Source: Pseudomonas sp. Bc-h (GTDB lineage Bacteria > Pseudomonadota > Gammaproteobacteria > Pseudomonadales > Pseudomonadaceae). From it: a stretch of DNA of 64,000 bases. The number at the start of each line of letters is the position of its first letter. Positions within the stretch are counted from its first letter, which is position 1. The stretch is from positions 36,416 to 100,415 of the forward strand of contig NZ_MUIN01000012.1 in the NCBI RefSeq assembly GCF_002080045.1, given 5' to 3'. This document shows positions 33,804-41,905 of the stretch, one piece after another. The notes beneath the pieces were generated by a model that saw only the letters and a program-made list of their open reading frames with translations, did not search any database and was not told where the DNA came from. The position numbers and the translations under genes were made by a program.

Positions 33804-34610
33804 ATGAGTACCCTACCGCTTCTCGAACTGCGCGACGTCGGCAAATCCTATGGCGCCAACCGCGTATTGCGCGGCTTCAACCTGAGCGTACAGCCCGGCG
33901 AAATCGTCTCACTGATCGGGCCGTCCGGATCGGGCAAAACCACCGCCCTGCGCTGCATGAATTTCCTTGAGCGCTATGACGAGGGCGAGGTCTGGATCGA
34001 TGGCCAGCTTCTCGGCTATAGCGGCACTGGCAGGCGCGAAGCCGACCGCGACAGCGAAGCGAAGGTCGATGAAGTGCGCAACCCGCTGTCCATGGTGTTT
34101 CAACAATTCGACCTGTGGCCACACATGAGCGTGCGCGAAAACGTCATGGCGCCGCTGGTCCTCGGCAAGAAGATGCCCAAGGCCCAGGCCCGCACCCTGG
34201 CGGATCAGGCGTTGTCGCGCGTCGGTCTGAGCGCCAAGGCCGACGCTTACCCTGCCCGGCTTTCCGGCGGCCAGCAGCAAAGGGTGGGAATCGCCCGGGC
34301 GCTGGCGGTCAAGCCACGGCTGATGCTGCTCGATGAGCCGACTTCGGCGCTGGACCCCGAATTGGTCGAGGAAGTCCTGCAAGTGATTCGCAGCCTTGCC
34401 GACGACGGCATGACCATGGTCATGGTCACCCACGAAATGAGTTTCGCGGCACAGATCTCCGATCGGGTGGTGTTCATGGAAGCCGGGCAGATCGTCGAGT
34501 CCGGCGCGCCGGGACCATTGTTCAACGCGCCCAAGACCGAGCGTCTGCAGCAGTTCCTCAAACCGTGGTTCAACCGCAGCCTGACCCCACGCGCACAGGT
34601 GACCTCATGA
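33804..34610 (+). CDS. Amino-acid ABC transporter ATP-binding protein
   Basis: A 268-residue ATPase with Walker A GPSGSGKT (about 41-48), Q-loop VFQQFDLWPH, signature LSGGQQQR, Walker B LMLLDEP and the switch His in MVTHEMS. It energises the transporter formed by the two upstream permeases. Its stop overlaps the hydrolase start (ATGA), linking uptake to catabolism. Confidence 0.94.
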   Translation: MSTLPLLELRDVGKSYGANRVLRGFNLSVQPGEIVSLIGPSGSGKTTALRCMNFLERYDEGEVWIDGQLLGYSGTGRREADRDSEAKVDEVRNPLSMVFQQFDLWPHMSVRENVMAPLVLGKKMPKAQARTLADQALSRVGLSAKADAYPARLSGGQQQRVGIARALAVKPRLMLLDEPTSALDPELVEEVLQVIRSLADDGMTMVMVTHEMSFAAQISDRVVFMEAGQIVESGAPGPLFNAPKTERLQQFLKPWFNRSLTPRAQVTS

Positions 34611-35839
34611 TTGCCGAAAAAACCTTGAATGCCGTCTCTGCAACGCGTCTGCAGGGTCTGCTCGATACCCTCGCCACTTTCGGCCCGGGCAACGACGGCG
34701 GGATGAACCGCCAGGCCTTGTCGGAGGAAGACTTTCAGGCGCGCGCCTGGCTGATCGGCGAAGCACACAGACTCGGCTGCACAGTATGGAGGGATGCCTG
34801 CGCCAACCTGTTCATCCGTCGTGACGGGCGCGAAGACCTGCCTCCGGTAATGACCGGCAGCCACATCGACACGCAGCCCACCGGCGGCAAGCTCGACGGT
34901 TGCTACGGCGTAATGGCCGGGCTGGAATGCCTGCACGCCCTGCGCGACGCCGGCGTTCAAACCCGACGACCGATTGAGGTGGTGGTCTGGACCAACGAGG
35001 AAGGCAGCCGCTTCAGCCCTGGCGCGATGGGCTCAAGTGCCTACGTCGACCCAGCGAGGCTGACCGGCTACCGCAATAATCTGGACGCTGCCGGTATGTC
35101 GGTCGGCGAAGCACTGGACGCTCACGCGCAACGTTTCGCCGATCTGCCCATGCGCGAAAAAATCGCCACCCACGCCTTCGTCGAACTGCACATCGAGCAA
35201 GGGCCGGTGCTTGAAGAGGCCAAGGTGCCACTGGGCGTGGTCTCGGGCATTCAAGGGGTGCGCTGGTATCAGGTGCGCTGCAAAGGCGCCTCGGCGCATG
35301 CCGGAACCACGCCGACGCACATGCGCCGCGACGCCCTGTTGTCGGCCATGGAATCGCTGAGGCCTATCGATGAGCTTGCCCAACGGCTGGCCGGCGAGGA
35401 CAAGCGCCTGACCTTCGGCCGCTGGAATGTCATGCCCAACGCAATCAATACGATCGCTGGCGAAGTCACGTTCAGCATCGACTTCCGTCACGCCGACCCG
35501 CAGGTGCTGGCAGCCTTCGATGCAGGCCTGAGCGACTGCCTGCCTGCCGATGCGCAACTGAGCAGCCTGTTCAGCCACGAGCCGACCGCGTTCGCCCCGC
35601 AGGTGATCGAGGTGCTGGAACACGCGTGCGAGGCGACGGGCCTGGGCTGGCAATCGATCCGCTCCGGCGCCTTTCATGACGCCATGTACCTCGCCGGCCA
35701 TTGCCCGACAGCGATGCTCTTCGTTCCCAGCCGCAACGGCATCAGCCACAACCCGCTGGAATTCACAGAACCCGCGCAATTGGAAGCCGGCGCCAGAGCA
35801 CTTGCCTGGAGCCTGGTTGCACTTGCCGAACAACCCTGA
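34607..35839 (+). CDS. M20-family Zn amidohydrolase (AmaB/allantoate amidohydrolase type)
   Basis: A 410-residue hydantoinase/carbamoylase-family peptidase. Metal ligands appear in GSHIDTQPTGGKLDG, in WTNEEGSRFSPG and in ELHIEQGPVLE, and the dimerisation domain starts around residue 210. Family members hydrolyse N-carbamoyl amino acids, allantoate or beta-ureidopropionate, releasing CO2 and ammonia. Translational coupling to the ABC ATPase suggests it acts on the imported compound. The exact substrate cannot be read from the sequence. Confidence 0.9.
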   Translation: MIAEKTLNAVSATRLQGLLDTLATFGPGNDGGMNRQALSEEDFQARAWLIGEAHRLGCTVWRDACANLFIRRDGREDLPPVMTGSHIDTQPTGGKLDGCYGVMAGLECLHALRDAGVQTRRPIEVVVWTNEEGSRFSPGAMGSSAYVDPARLTGYRNNLDAAGMSVGEALDAHAQRFADLPMREKIATHAFVELHIEQGPVLEEAKVPLGVVSGIQGVRWYQVRCKGASAHAGTTPTHMRRDALLSAMESLRPIDELAQRLAGEDKRLTFGRWNVMPNAINTIAGEVTFSIDFRHADPQVLAAFDAGLSDCLPADAQLSSLFSHEPTAFAPQVIEVLEHACEATGLGWQSIRSGAFHDAMYLAGHCPTAMLFVPSRNGISHNPLEFTEPAQLEAGARALAWSLVALAEQP

Positions 35840-35869
35840 ACCCGAAACCCTGAACAGACAGGAATCAAC

Positions 35870-36580
35870 ATGACCCACATTACCCATAGCCACGACTTCC
35901 CCGCCTGCTGCCAACCGGACAACGGCTCGTCACTGGGCATCAACGCCACACTGAAAGAACCGATTTCGGCCGACGGCACTCCGGTCCTGAACGAGACCTA
36001 CACGGTCCCTGCCCGCTGCGGCCGCGCCGTACGCCTGAAGGCCGGGCAAATGATCAAGATCGTCAACACCCACGGCACTCAGGTGTGCGACACCTGGCTG
36101 TTCAACAGCAAAGACATGAGCGAATTCCTCTCGATGGAACACGCCCGTGCTCATTGCAACAGCATCATCCCGAAGGTCGGCGACGATCTGTTCAGTAACC
36201 GTCGCCGCACCATCGGCACGCTGCTCACCGACACCTCGCCTGGCATTCACGACACCTTGATGGCCGCCTGCGACCTGCATCGCTACACCAATCTGGGCGT
36301 CGAGGGCTACCACGACAGCTGCGCCGACAACATGCGCCTGGCTCTGCAAGCCATCGGCCTGCGTTCCAATGAAGTGCCGCAGCCGTTCAATCTGTGGATG
36401 AACATCCCGGTCAAGCCTGACTACACCGTCGAATGGTTGCCGCCGGTTTCCAAGGCCGGTGACTACGTTGAAATCCGCGCAGAAATGGACGTCATCGTGG
36501 TGATGTCGGCCTGCCCGCAAGACATCGTGCCGATCAACGACCTGAACCCGGTGGAAGTGACCTTCTCGGTTCACGGCTGA
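35870..36580 (+). CDS. DUF1989 (urea-carboxylase-associated) family protein
   Basis: A 236-residue cytosolic protein. YTVPARCGRAVRLKAGQ, VNTHGTQVCDTW, MEHARAHC and HDSCADNM are DUF1989 hallmarks, with conserved Cys and His residues suggestive of metal binding. Relatives sit beside urea carboxylase or guanidine and ureido degradation genes (family knowledge). It follows the amidohydrolase by 30 bp with its own AGGA ribosome-binding site. Probable role: a step in the same nitrogen-salvage route. Confidence 0.88.
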   Translation: MTHITHSHDFPACCQPDNGSSLGINATLKEPISADGTPVLNETYTVPARCGRAVRLKAGQMIKIVNTHGTQVCDTWLFNSKDMSEFLSMEHARAHCNSIIPKVGDDLFSNRRRTIGTLLTDTSPGIHDTLMAACDLHRYTNLGVEGYHDSCADNMRLALQAIGLRSNEVPQPFNLWMNIPVKPDYTVEWLPPVSKAGDYVEIRAEMDVIVVMSACPQDIVPINDLNPVEVTFSVHG

Positions 36581-36600
36581 ACCTCGACTTGCCAGTAGAC

Positions 36601-36631
36601 GACAGGCGTCCAGCCCCCTAGGATGCCTGTC
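36601..36631. promoter_or_regulatory. Inverted repeat between DUF1989 gene and XRE-cupin gene
   Basis: GACAGGCGTCC and GGATGCCTGTC form an eleven-base stem with one G-T pair and a nine-base loop. No T-run follows, so it may be an operator for the next gene, 33 bp downstream, or an intergenic RNA hairpin. Confidence 0.55.
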
Positions 36632-36663
36632 GCGCGCTTCATCCAATTGTTTTCGAGGGCTGC

Positions 36664-37269
36664 ATGTCCAAACCCACCAAGATGCCTGCCGGCAAATCCC
36701 AGCATTCCCAAGGCCTGCCGAGCCTGGCCGTGCGCCTTCGACATGCGCGCAAAGTGGCGGGCTTGACCCTCAAGCAAGTCGCCGAAGCGGCAGGATGCTC
36801 CGAAAGCCTGATTTCCAAGCTGGAAAACGACGCCGCTTCGCCCTCACTGGCCACGCTGCATCGCCTGGCATTGGCGCTGGGCAGCAACGTGTCCGAGTTG
36901 ACCTCCGAAGACTGGGTGTCGGAAGAGCCGGTGCTGCGCGCAGGCGGTCGACAGGTCAACCGCTTCGCCAAGGGCACCAAAAAAGGGTATATCGATCTGG
37001 AGCGCATCACCCACCTGCAGAAAGGCGGGCTGTTGCAAGGTGACATCCACATCGTCTCGCCGGGCATGGTCAGTGAAATGATCGAGCATGCCGGGGAAGA
37101 GATGGGTTATGTCATCGAAGGCAGTCTCGACCTGACGCTGGGCGAAACCACCTACACGCTGAACGCAGGCGATTCTTTTCACTTCCCCAGCAACGTCCCT
37201 CACGGCTATCGCAACTCCACCGACAGCGTCGTGCGTATTCTCTGGGTCAATACCCCCGCCACTTTCTGA
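36664..37269 (+). CDS. XRE-HTH/cupin transcriptional regulator
   Basis: A 201-residue regulator. HTH_3 at about residues 22-80 (RLRHARKVAGLTLKQVAEAAGC then SLISKLENDAASPS), cupin_2 at about 120-198 (EEMGYVIEGSLDLTLGETTY). Such proteins sense a small ligand in the cupin barrel and control amine or amino-acid catabolism. It ends the catabolic run and faces a second XRE-cupin gene; likely controls the ABC/hydrolase operon. Confidence 0.9.
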   Translation: MSKPTKMPAGKSQHSQGLPSLAVRLRHARKVAGLTLKQVAEAAGCSESLISKLENDAASPSLATLHRLALALGSNVSELTSEDWVSEEPVLRAGGRQVNRFAKGTKKGYIDLERITHLQKGGLLQGDIHIVSPGMVSEMIEHAGEEMGYVIEGSLDLTLGETTYTLNAGDSFHFPSNVPHGYRNSTDSVVRILWVNTPATF

Positions 37270-37338
37270 TCCCTGGCCGAGCCGGAAAGCGTGAGGCTTC
37301 CCGGCGCAGGTCCTGAATATCAGCCGAGCAGCACCCGA

Positions 37339-37887
37339 TCAGAAGTTCGCTGGCGTGTTGGCGCTGATGATTTCCGCTTCGTCCTGGCCGATGTTGCGGA
37401 ACATGTGCGGCAGGGTCGTCGGGAAGTAATAACCGTCGCCGGCATTCAACACGCTGATCTGCCCGTCGACCGTAAGTTCGATGGTGCCGCGTGTCACCAG
37501 GCCGCATTCTTCGCCCTGAGCGTGAACGATGGGTTCTGCCCCGGAACTGGCGCCCGGCGCGTACTGTTCGCGCAACATGCGCATCTGCCGGCTGGGAACG
37601 GAAGCGCCGATCAGCAACAGCCGCAGGCCGTCGCGGCCCAGGTCCGGCTGCTCGCCGGCACGAAAGACATAACGCTGCTCTTGCGGTGGCTGGTCGAACG
37701 AAAAGAAATCCGCCAGGGTCATGGGAAACCCTTCCAGCAGTTTTTTAAGCGAACTCACCGAGGGGCTGACGCGATTCAACTCAATCAACGAGATCGTGCC
37801 ATTGGCGACACCGCTGCGTCTGGCCAGCTCCCGCTGGGACATTTTGTAGCTTTCCCGCACTAACTTGAGACGAGACCCCGTATCCAT
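37339..37887 (-). CDS. XRE-HTH/cupin regulator, PuuR-like
   Basis: A 182-residue regulator with HTH (about 6-60, LKLVRESYKMSQRELARRSGV then GTISLIELNRVSPS) and C-terminal cupin (ECGLVTRGTIELTVDGQ, DGYYFPTTLPHMFRN). It resembles PuuR, the repressor of putrescine use. Convergent with the other XRE-cupin gene, 69 bp apart. Its promoter region at 37888-38034 holds the hairpin at 37957-37974. Confidence 0.88.
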   Translation of the reverse strand: MDTGSRLKLVRESYKMSQRELARRSGVANGTISLIELNRVSPSVSSLKKLLEGFPMTLADFFSFDQPPQEQRYVFRAGEQPDLGRDGLRLLLIGASVPSRQMRMLREQYAPGASSGAEPIVHAQGEECGLVTRGTIELTVDGQISVLNAGDGYYFPTTLPHMFRNIGQDEAEIISANTPANF

Positions 37888-37956
37888 GACAGCCCTTTGT
37901 TAAAGCCCGAGGGTATCGAGGAGCGCGCCACGCAGGCCTTTGACAGCCGGGCCGTT

Positions 37957-37974
37957 CCCCCATTTGAGTGGGGG
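37957..37974. promoter_or_regulatory. Inverted repeat CCCCCA / TGGGGG upstream of the PuuR-like gene
   Basis: Six-base arms flank a TTTGAG hexamer about 70 bp upstream of the regulator start. It is a possible autoregulatory site, or part of the leader or terminator of the dehydrogenase transcript reading leftward. Confidence 0.4.
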
Positions 37975-38034
37975 TGATTAGAGCACGTTTAACCGCCTCC
38001 AACCTATACGGCCCGGCCAAAAGCTACGTCATCA

Positions 38035-39012
38035 TTACGGTTGCGGCGGGTACTCGGCGATGAACTGGCCGATCACGTCGGCGAAGTCGTGGTCGGCGGT
38101 AAATCCCAGGCGCTTCGCGTAACCGGCCGTGAACGAACCCGGCCATGAGCCGACGATTTTCTCGATCGCCGGATTGCGCTCCAGGCGCACCCTGTTCGCC
38201 ACTGCATCGCCTGCCGTACGGCGCAGTGCATCGATCATCTGCCCGGCGCTGATCGACAGGCCTGGCATGTTGATCACTCGGCCTTGAGTCAGTTGTTCGC
38301 CCGGCAATTCGTGACCGTGAATCAGGTTGTTGATCGCCTGCGCCGGCGACATCAACCACAGGCGTGTTTCCAGCGGCACCGGCAAAACGCTGTCTTGGCC
38401 ATTGAGCGGCTCACGAATGATGCCGCTGGCGAAGCTTGACGCGGCCATGTTCGGTTTGCCGGGGCGCACCACGATGGTCGGCATGCGCAGACTGCGGCCA
38501 TCGACAAAACCGCGACGGCTGTAATCGGCGAGCAGCAGATCGTTCATCGCCTTCTGCGTGCCATAGGAGCTCTGCGGCGCCCACACTTGATCGTCCTCCA
38601 CTTGATCGGGCAGTTGCCCGCCGAACACCGCCACCGAGCTGGTCATCACCCATTTCGGGCAGGTCCCCAGCCTGCGTATGCGCTCCAGCAGGTGGTGCGT
38701 GGCGCTGAAATTGATGCGCATGCCCAGATCGAAATCCTGTTCGGCCTGGCTGGACACCACAGCCGCAAGGTGGAAAACACTGTCGGTGTCGGCGGTGACG
38801 AGGCCTTCCAGGACCTGCGCATCGGCGATGTCGCCACACACGACCTGCACCCGCGCGTCGTCGATGCCGCTGAGCGGTACCACATCGAACGCCACGATCC
38901 GGGTGATGGCCTGTCTTGCGCCCTGACGATCGGTCAACGAGCCGCGCTGCAGGAGTGCTTCGATCAGGCGACGGCCGAGAAAGCCGGCCGCACCGGTCAC
39001 GAGAATATTCAT
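38035..39012 (-). CDS. denD: NAD-dependent epimerase/dehydratase-fold dehydrogenase, DenD-like
   Basis: A 325-residue extended SDR. The Rossmann motif is TGAAGFLG (residues 6-13), the active site has Ser in MTSSVAVFGG and YGTQK with Tyr and Lys. Similarity in length and in RMPTIVVRPGKPNMAASSFASGIIREPL points to D-erythronate dehydrogenase (DenD), which oxidises D-erythronate at C2. It is preceded by a sugar-acid-type MFS transporter gene, 16 bp upstream on the same strand. The DenD name is by recognition of the pattern; other sugar-acid substrates are possible. Confidence 0.75.
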   Translation of the reverse strand: MNILVTGAAGFLGRRLIEALLQRGSLTDRQGARQAITRIVAFDVVPLSGIDDARVQVVCGDIADAQVLEGLVTADTDSVFHLAAVVSSQAEQDFDLGMRINFSATHHLLERIRRLGTCPKWVMTSSVAVFGGQLPDQVEDDQVWAPQSSYGTQKAMNDLLLADYSRRGFVDGRSLRMPTIVVRPGKPNMAASSFASGIIREPLNGQDSVLPVPLETRLWLMSPAQAINNLIHGHELPGEQLTQGRVINMPGLSISAGQMIDALRRTAGDAVANRVRLERNPAIEKIVGSWPGSFTAGYAKRLGFTADHDFADVIGQFIAEYPPQP

Positions 39013-39028
39013 GGATTGCTCCTAATGC

Positions 39029-40339
39029 TCAGCGGTTAACGAGTTTTGCGGGAATGAGGAAAACCAGCGCCGCGCCGAGAAACAGCGCGCTGGCCATGAC
39101 GTACATGCCGATGGTGGTGCTGTGCGTCGCGTCCTTGAGAAAGCCCATCAGGTACGGCGAAACGAACCCGGCGAGGTTGCCGCAGGAGTTGATCAGGGCG
39201 ATGCCCGCCGCCGCTGCGGTGCCACCGAGGAATGCCGTCGGCAGCGGCCAGAACAGCGGCAGCGTGCTCAACGCGCCCATGGCACCGAGGGTCAGGCCGA
39301 TCATCGAGACGGTGAAGTTGTCGCTCCAGGTGGCCGAGATGATCAGACCGATGCCGCCAACGACAGCGGTCAGCGCCAAGTGCCAGCGACGTTCACGCAG
39401 CCGGTCCGCGTTGCGCGACACCAGCACCATGGTGGCTACCGCGGCGCCATAAGGAATCGCGGTCAGCAGACCGATTTGCAGCACATCGGTGACACCGGCC
39501 TGGCGCACCAGGGTCGGCAGCCAGAAACCGACGGTGTAAAAACCGGCGATCAGGCAAAAGTAGATGCCCGTCAGCAGCCACATGCGCGGTTGCAGGAACA
39601 CTTCACGCACGCTGTGGGCGACATGCCCCTTGGTTTCGGCGTCGATGCGCGATTGCAGCAGGGTCTTCTGATCCTGGGTCAGCCAGCCGGCGTGGGAAAT
39701 ACGATCGCTGAGGCAGAAGATCACCAGAATGCCCACGGCAATTGACGGCAAGCCTTCGACAAAGAACAACCACTGCCAGCCCGCATAACCATGAGCACCA
39801 TTGAACGCGGTCATCAGCCAGCCGGACAGCGGCGCGCCGATCAGGCCCGACAACGGCACCGCAGTGGCGAACATCGCGAACATCTTTCCGCGGCGGTGGG
39901 TGGGGAACCAGTACGACAGATACAGGATGACGCCCGGATAGAAGCCCGCTTCAGCCAGGCCGAGCAAAAAACGCATGATGTAGAACGACATCGGCGTGGT
40001 GACGAAGGCCATGCACGAGGAAATCACGCCCCAACTGATCATGATGCGGGCGATCCACAACCGCGCTCCGACCCTGTGCAGGATCAGGTTGCTGGGGATT
40101 TCGACGAGGAAGTACGCGATGAAGAAGATCCCGGCACCGAGGCCGTACACCGCTTCGGAGAAATGCAGGTCATCGGACATTTGCAGCTTGGCGAAGCCGA
40201 CGTTGACCCGGTCCAGGTACGCCAGCAGATAACACAACAACAACAGCGGGAGGATCCGCCAGGCGGCCTTGCGATAAGCCGCGTCCTCTGAAGCATCGAC
40301 AGACGTACTGATGCCGTCTTGAGTCAGTGATTCACTCAT
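39029..40339 (-). CDS. MFS transporter, anion:cation symporter (ACS) type
   Basis: A 436-residue transporter with RILPLLLLCYLLAYLDRVNVGFAKLQM, the ACS family opening, and LGLAEAGFYPGVILYLSYWFP in helix 4-5. ACS members import sugar acids, tartrate or phthalate. Its gene is upstream of denD, so the pair likely handles uptake and first oxidation of a sugar acid. Divergent from the FadR-type regulator. Confidence 0.9.
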   Translation of the reverse strand: MSESLTQDGISTSVDASEDAAYRKAAWRILPLLLLCYLLAYLDRVNVGFAKLQMSDDLHFSEAVYGLGAGIFFIAYFLVEIPSNLILHRVGARLWIARIMISWGVISSCMAFVTTPMSFYIMRFLLGLAEAGFYPGVILYLSYWFPTHRRGKMFAMFATAVPLSGLIGAPLSGWLMTAFNGAHGYAGWQWLFFVEGLPSIAVGILVIFCLSDRISHAGWLTQDQKTLLQSRIDAETKGHVAHSVREVFLQPRMWLLTGIYFCLIAGFYTVGFWLPTLVRQAGVTDVLQIGLLTAIPYGAAVATMVLVSRNADRLRERRWHLALTAVVGGIGLIISATWSDNFTVSMIGLTLGAMGALSTLPLFWPLPTAFLGGTAAAAGIALINSCGNLAGFVSPYLMGFLKDATHSTTIGMYVMASALFLGAALVFLIPAKLVNR

Positions 40340-40424
40340 CTGTTTCCCATCCCTTTGTTTTTGTAGTGGGCTGTTTATGTGGGTAGAACGGAGCAGTGCA
40401 GCGGTGTGCGAAAAAACAAGTTAC

Positions 40425-40444
40425 ATAATACGTCATACGAATTC
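40425..40444. promoter_or_regulatory. Candidate GntR/FadR operator
   Basis: The segment ATAATACGTCATACGAATTC contains GT-CAT-AC (40432-40438), the GT-N3-AC core used by FadR-subfamily regulators, with A/T flanks. It lies 86 bp before the MFS start and 72 bp before the regulator start. Confidence 0.45.
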
Positions 40445-40515
40445 AACAAGCGTTTGACGCGGGACGTTGCCGGTAAAATGCAGTAACGTTCGCTGATTTG
40501 AAGCCTGAGATTGCT

Positions 40516-41292
40516 ATGCCCTCCTCCGACCATCCTTCGCTGCCCGGCGCCAGCGCCAGTTTGAAAGACGCCTCAAAAGGCACGCTGGCTGATCAGGTCA
40601 CAGCGGCCCTGAAAGCCCACATCGCCAATGGCGAAGCCTTGCCCGGGTCGCGTTTGCCCACAGAGCCGGTGTTGTCCGAGCGCTATGGCGTGAGCCGCAC
40701 TGTCATTCGCGAGGCGATTTCCCGGCTCAAATCCGCAGGACTGGTAGAGGTTCGTCAAGGCAGCGGCACCGTGGTCTGCGAAGGCGCGCATATCAAAGCG
40801 TTCACCATCGACTTCGATGTCTGCGGCTCCATCGACGCGGTGCTGCGCGTGACCGAACTGCGTCGTGGCATTGAAGGTGAAGCCGCGGCCCTCGCCGCTC
40901 AGCGACACACCCCGCAGCAACTGGAAACTATCGAACACGCGCTCAAGGCCATCGACCTTGCTGAACACGAAGGGCGCGACGGCGTACAGGAGGATCTGGA
41001 CTTTCACTTGTCGATCTCCCACGCCACCGGCAACCCGCTGTACCCGTCGCTGCACGAGTTCATCGCGCAATTCGTCAAGGAAGCGATCCGCATCACCCGC
41101 TCCAACGAAGAACGCCGTCGAGACATGGCCAAGACCGTGCGCATCGAGCATTTCGCCATTTTCGAAGCCATTGTCGCCAGCAACTCCGACGCAGCCCGGC
41201 ATGCCGCTCTTACCCACATCAACAACGCTGTGGAGCGCCTTAAAAACGCCGATCCCGCGTTCTGGCAGAACCCTGGGGCGAGAAATTCCTGA
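40516..41292 (+). CDS. FadR-subfamily GntR regulator
   Basis: A 258-residue repressor. The winged HTH (about 25-90) reads LPTEPVLSERYGVSRTVIREAISRL then VEVRQGSGTVV; the C-terminal FCD domain has metal-type positions (DLDFHLSISHATGN). ATG 40516 is used; an in-frame TTG at 40498 adds six residues. Divergent from the ACS transporter and denD, which are likely targets with a sugar acid as inducer. Confidence 0.9.
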   Translation: MPSSDHPSLPGASASLKDASKGTLADQVTAALKAHIANGEALPGSRLPTEPVLSERYGVSRTVIREAISRLKSAGLVEVRQGSGTVVCEGAHIKAFTIDFDVCGSIDAVLRVTELRRGIEGEAAALAAQRHTPQQLETIEHALKAIDLAEHEGRDGVQEDLDFHLSISHATGNPLYPSLHEFIAQFVKEAIRITRSNEERRRDMAKTVRIEHFAIFEAIVASNSDAARHAALTHINNAVERLKNADPAFWQNPGARNS

Positions 41293-41417
41293 AAGCGGCA
41301 AATGGCCTCTATACCGTTCGTCGTTAATTTATAAATAGGAATTAGTTACAAATCGGTTTTCACAAAATCTTCACGCCGGCCCCTGCAATCTGCACCTACT
41401 CCTTTTGATCCTCTTTA

Positions 41418-41444
41418 AGCCCGTTCTCCCCAGCGGGCTTTTTT
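41418..41444 (+). terminator. Rho-independent terminator
   Basis: AGCCCG (41418-41423) pairs with CGGGCT (41434-41439), followed by a run of six Ts. It lies 125 bp after the regulator stop. The separation leaves room for a short non-coding transcript ending here, but no promoter was identified. Confidence 0.75.
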
Positions 41445-41557
41445 CTGCCTGCGATTTGCCGCATCCCCTCGCAGCCGATGCATGACCCGTCCGGCAAATA
41501 CCTCGAACTCACGCCAAAGCGCGACCTCCAACGTTCAGGCCATCCGAGGATATTGAA

Positions 41558-41794
41558 ATGAGCAATGACGATCGCACCACCCGCCCCTCCACCACTCCAC
41601 CCAATGCCCCGCCGGTCGATGCATCTGGCCAACCGGTCAATGTGGTCGAACGGGATCTCAACGACCCGGACGACGACACCCGTGCCGTGGATGAAATCAT
41701 CACGCCCTCGTCCAATCGCACCAAGGAGCAGGAAGTCGAGGAGTTGAATCGCAAGACTGCGGAAATCGAACGCAAAGTCGCCGACGGCAACTGA
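41558..41794 (+). CDS. Small acidic, disordered hypothetical protein
   Basis: A 78-residue protein rich in Asp, Pro, Thr and Asn (NPVDASGQPVN-like stretch, then LNDPDDDTRAVDEI). It ends in a predicted helix KEQEVEELNRKTAEIERKVADG that could coil. A GAGGATATTGAA leader gives a usable ribosome-binding site. No signal peptide or known domain. It precedes the chemoreceptor by 111 bp. Confidence 0.65.
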   Translation: MSNDDRTTRPSTTPPNAPPVDASGQPVNVVERDLNDPDDDTRAVDEIITPSSNRTKEQEVEELNRKTAEIERKVADGN

Positions 41795-41905
41795 CATTCG
41801 TGATTGGGCGCACGTTGCCGCACCCGTGCGCCCTGCCGAACAACGATGTTGTGCTAAACCTGTTGGCATGCACTGTGTTCAGCTTTTCAGGGATGAGAGA
41901 GTCTT

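Noticed and set aside
41293..41557. Possible small RNA ending at the 41418-41444 terminator
   Set aside because: The terminator is good, but no promoter or conserved core could be seen in the 125 bp before it; it may simply end the upstream regulator transcript.
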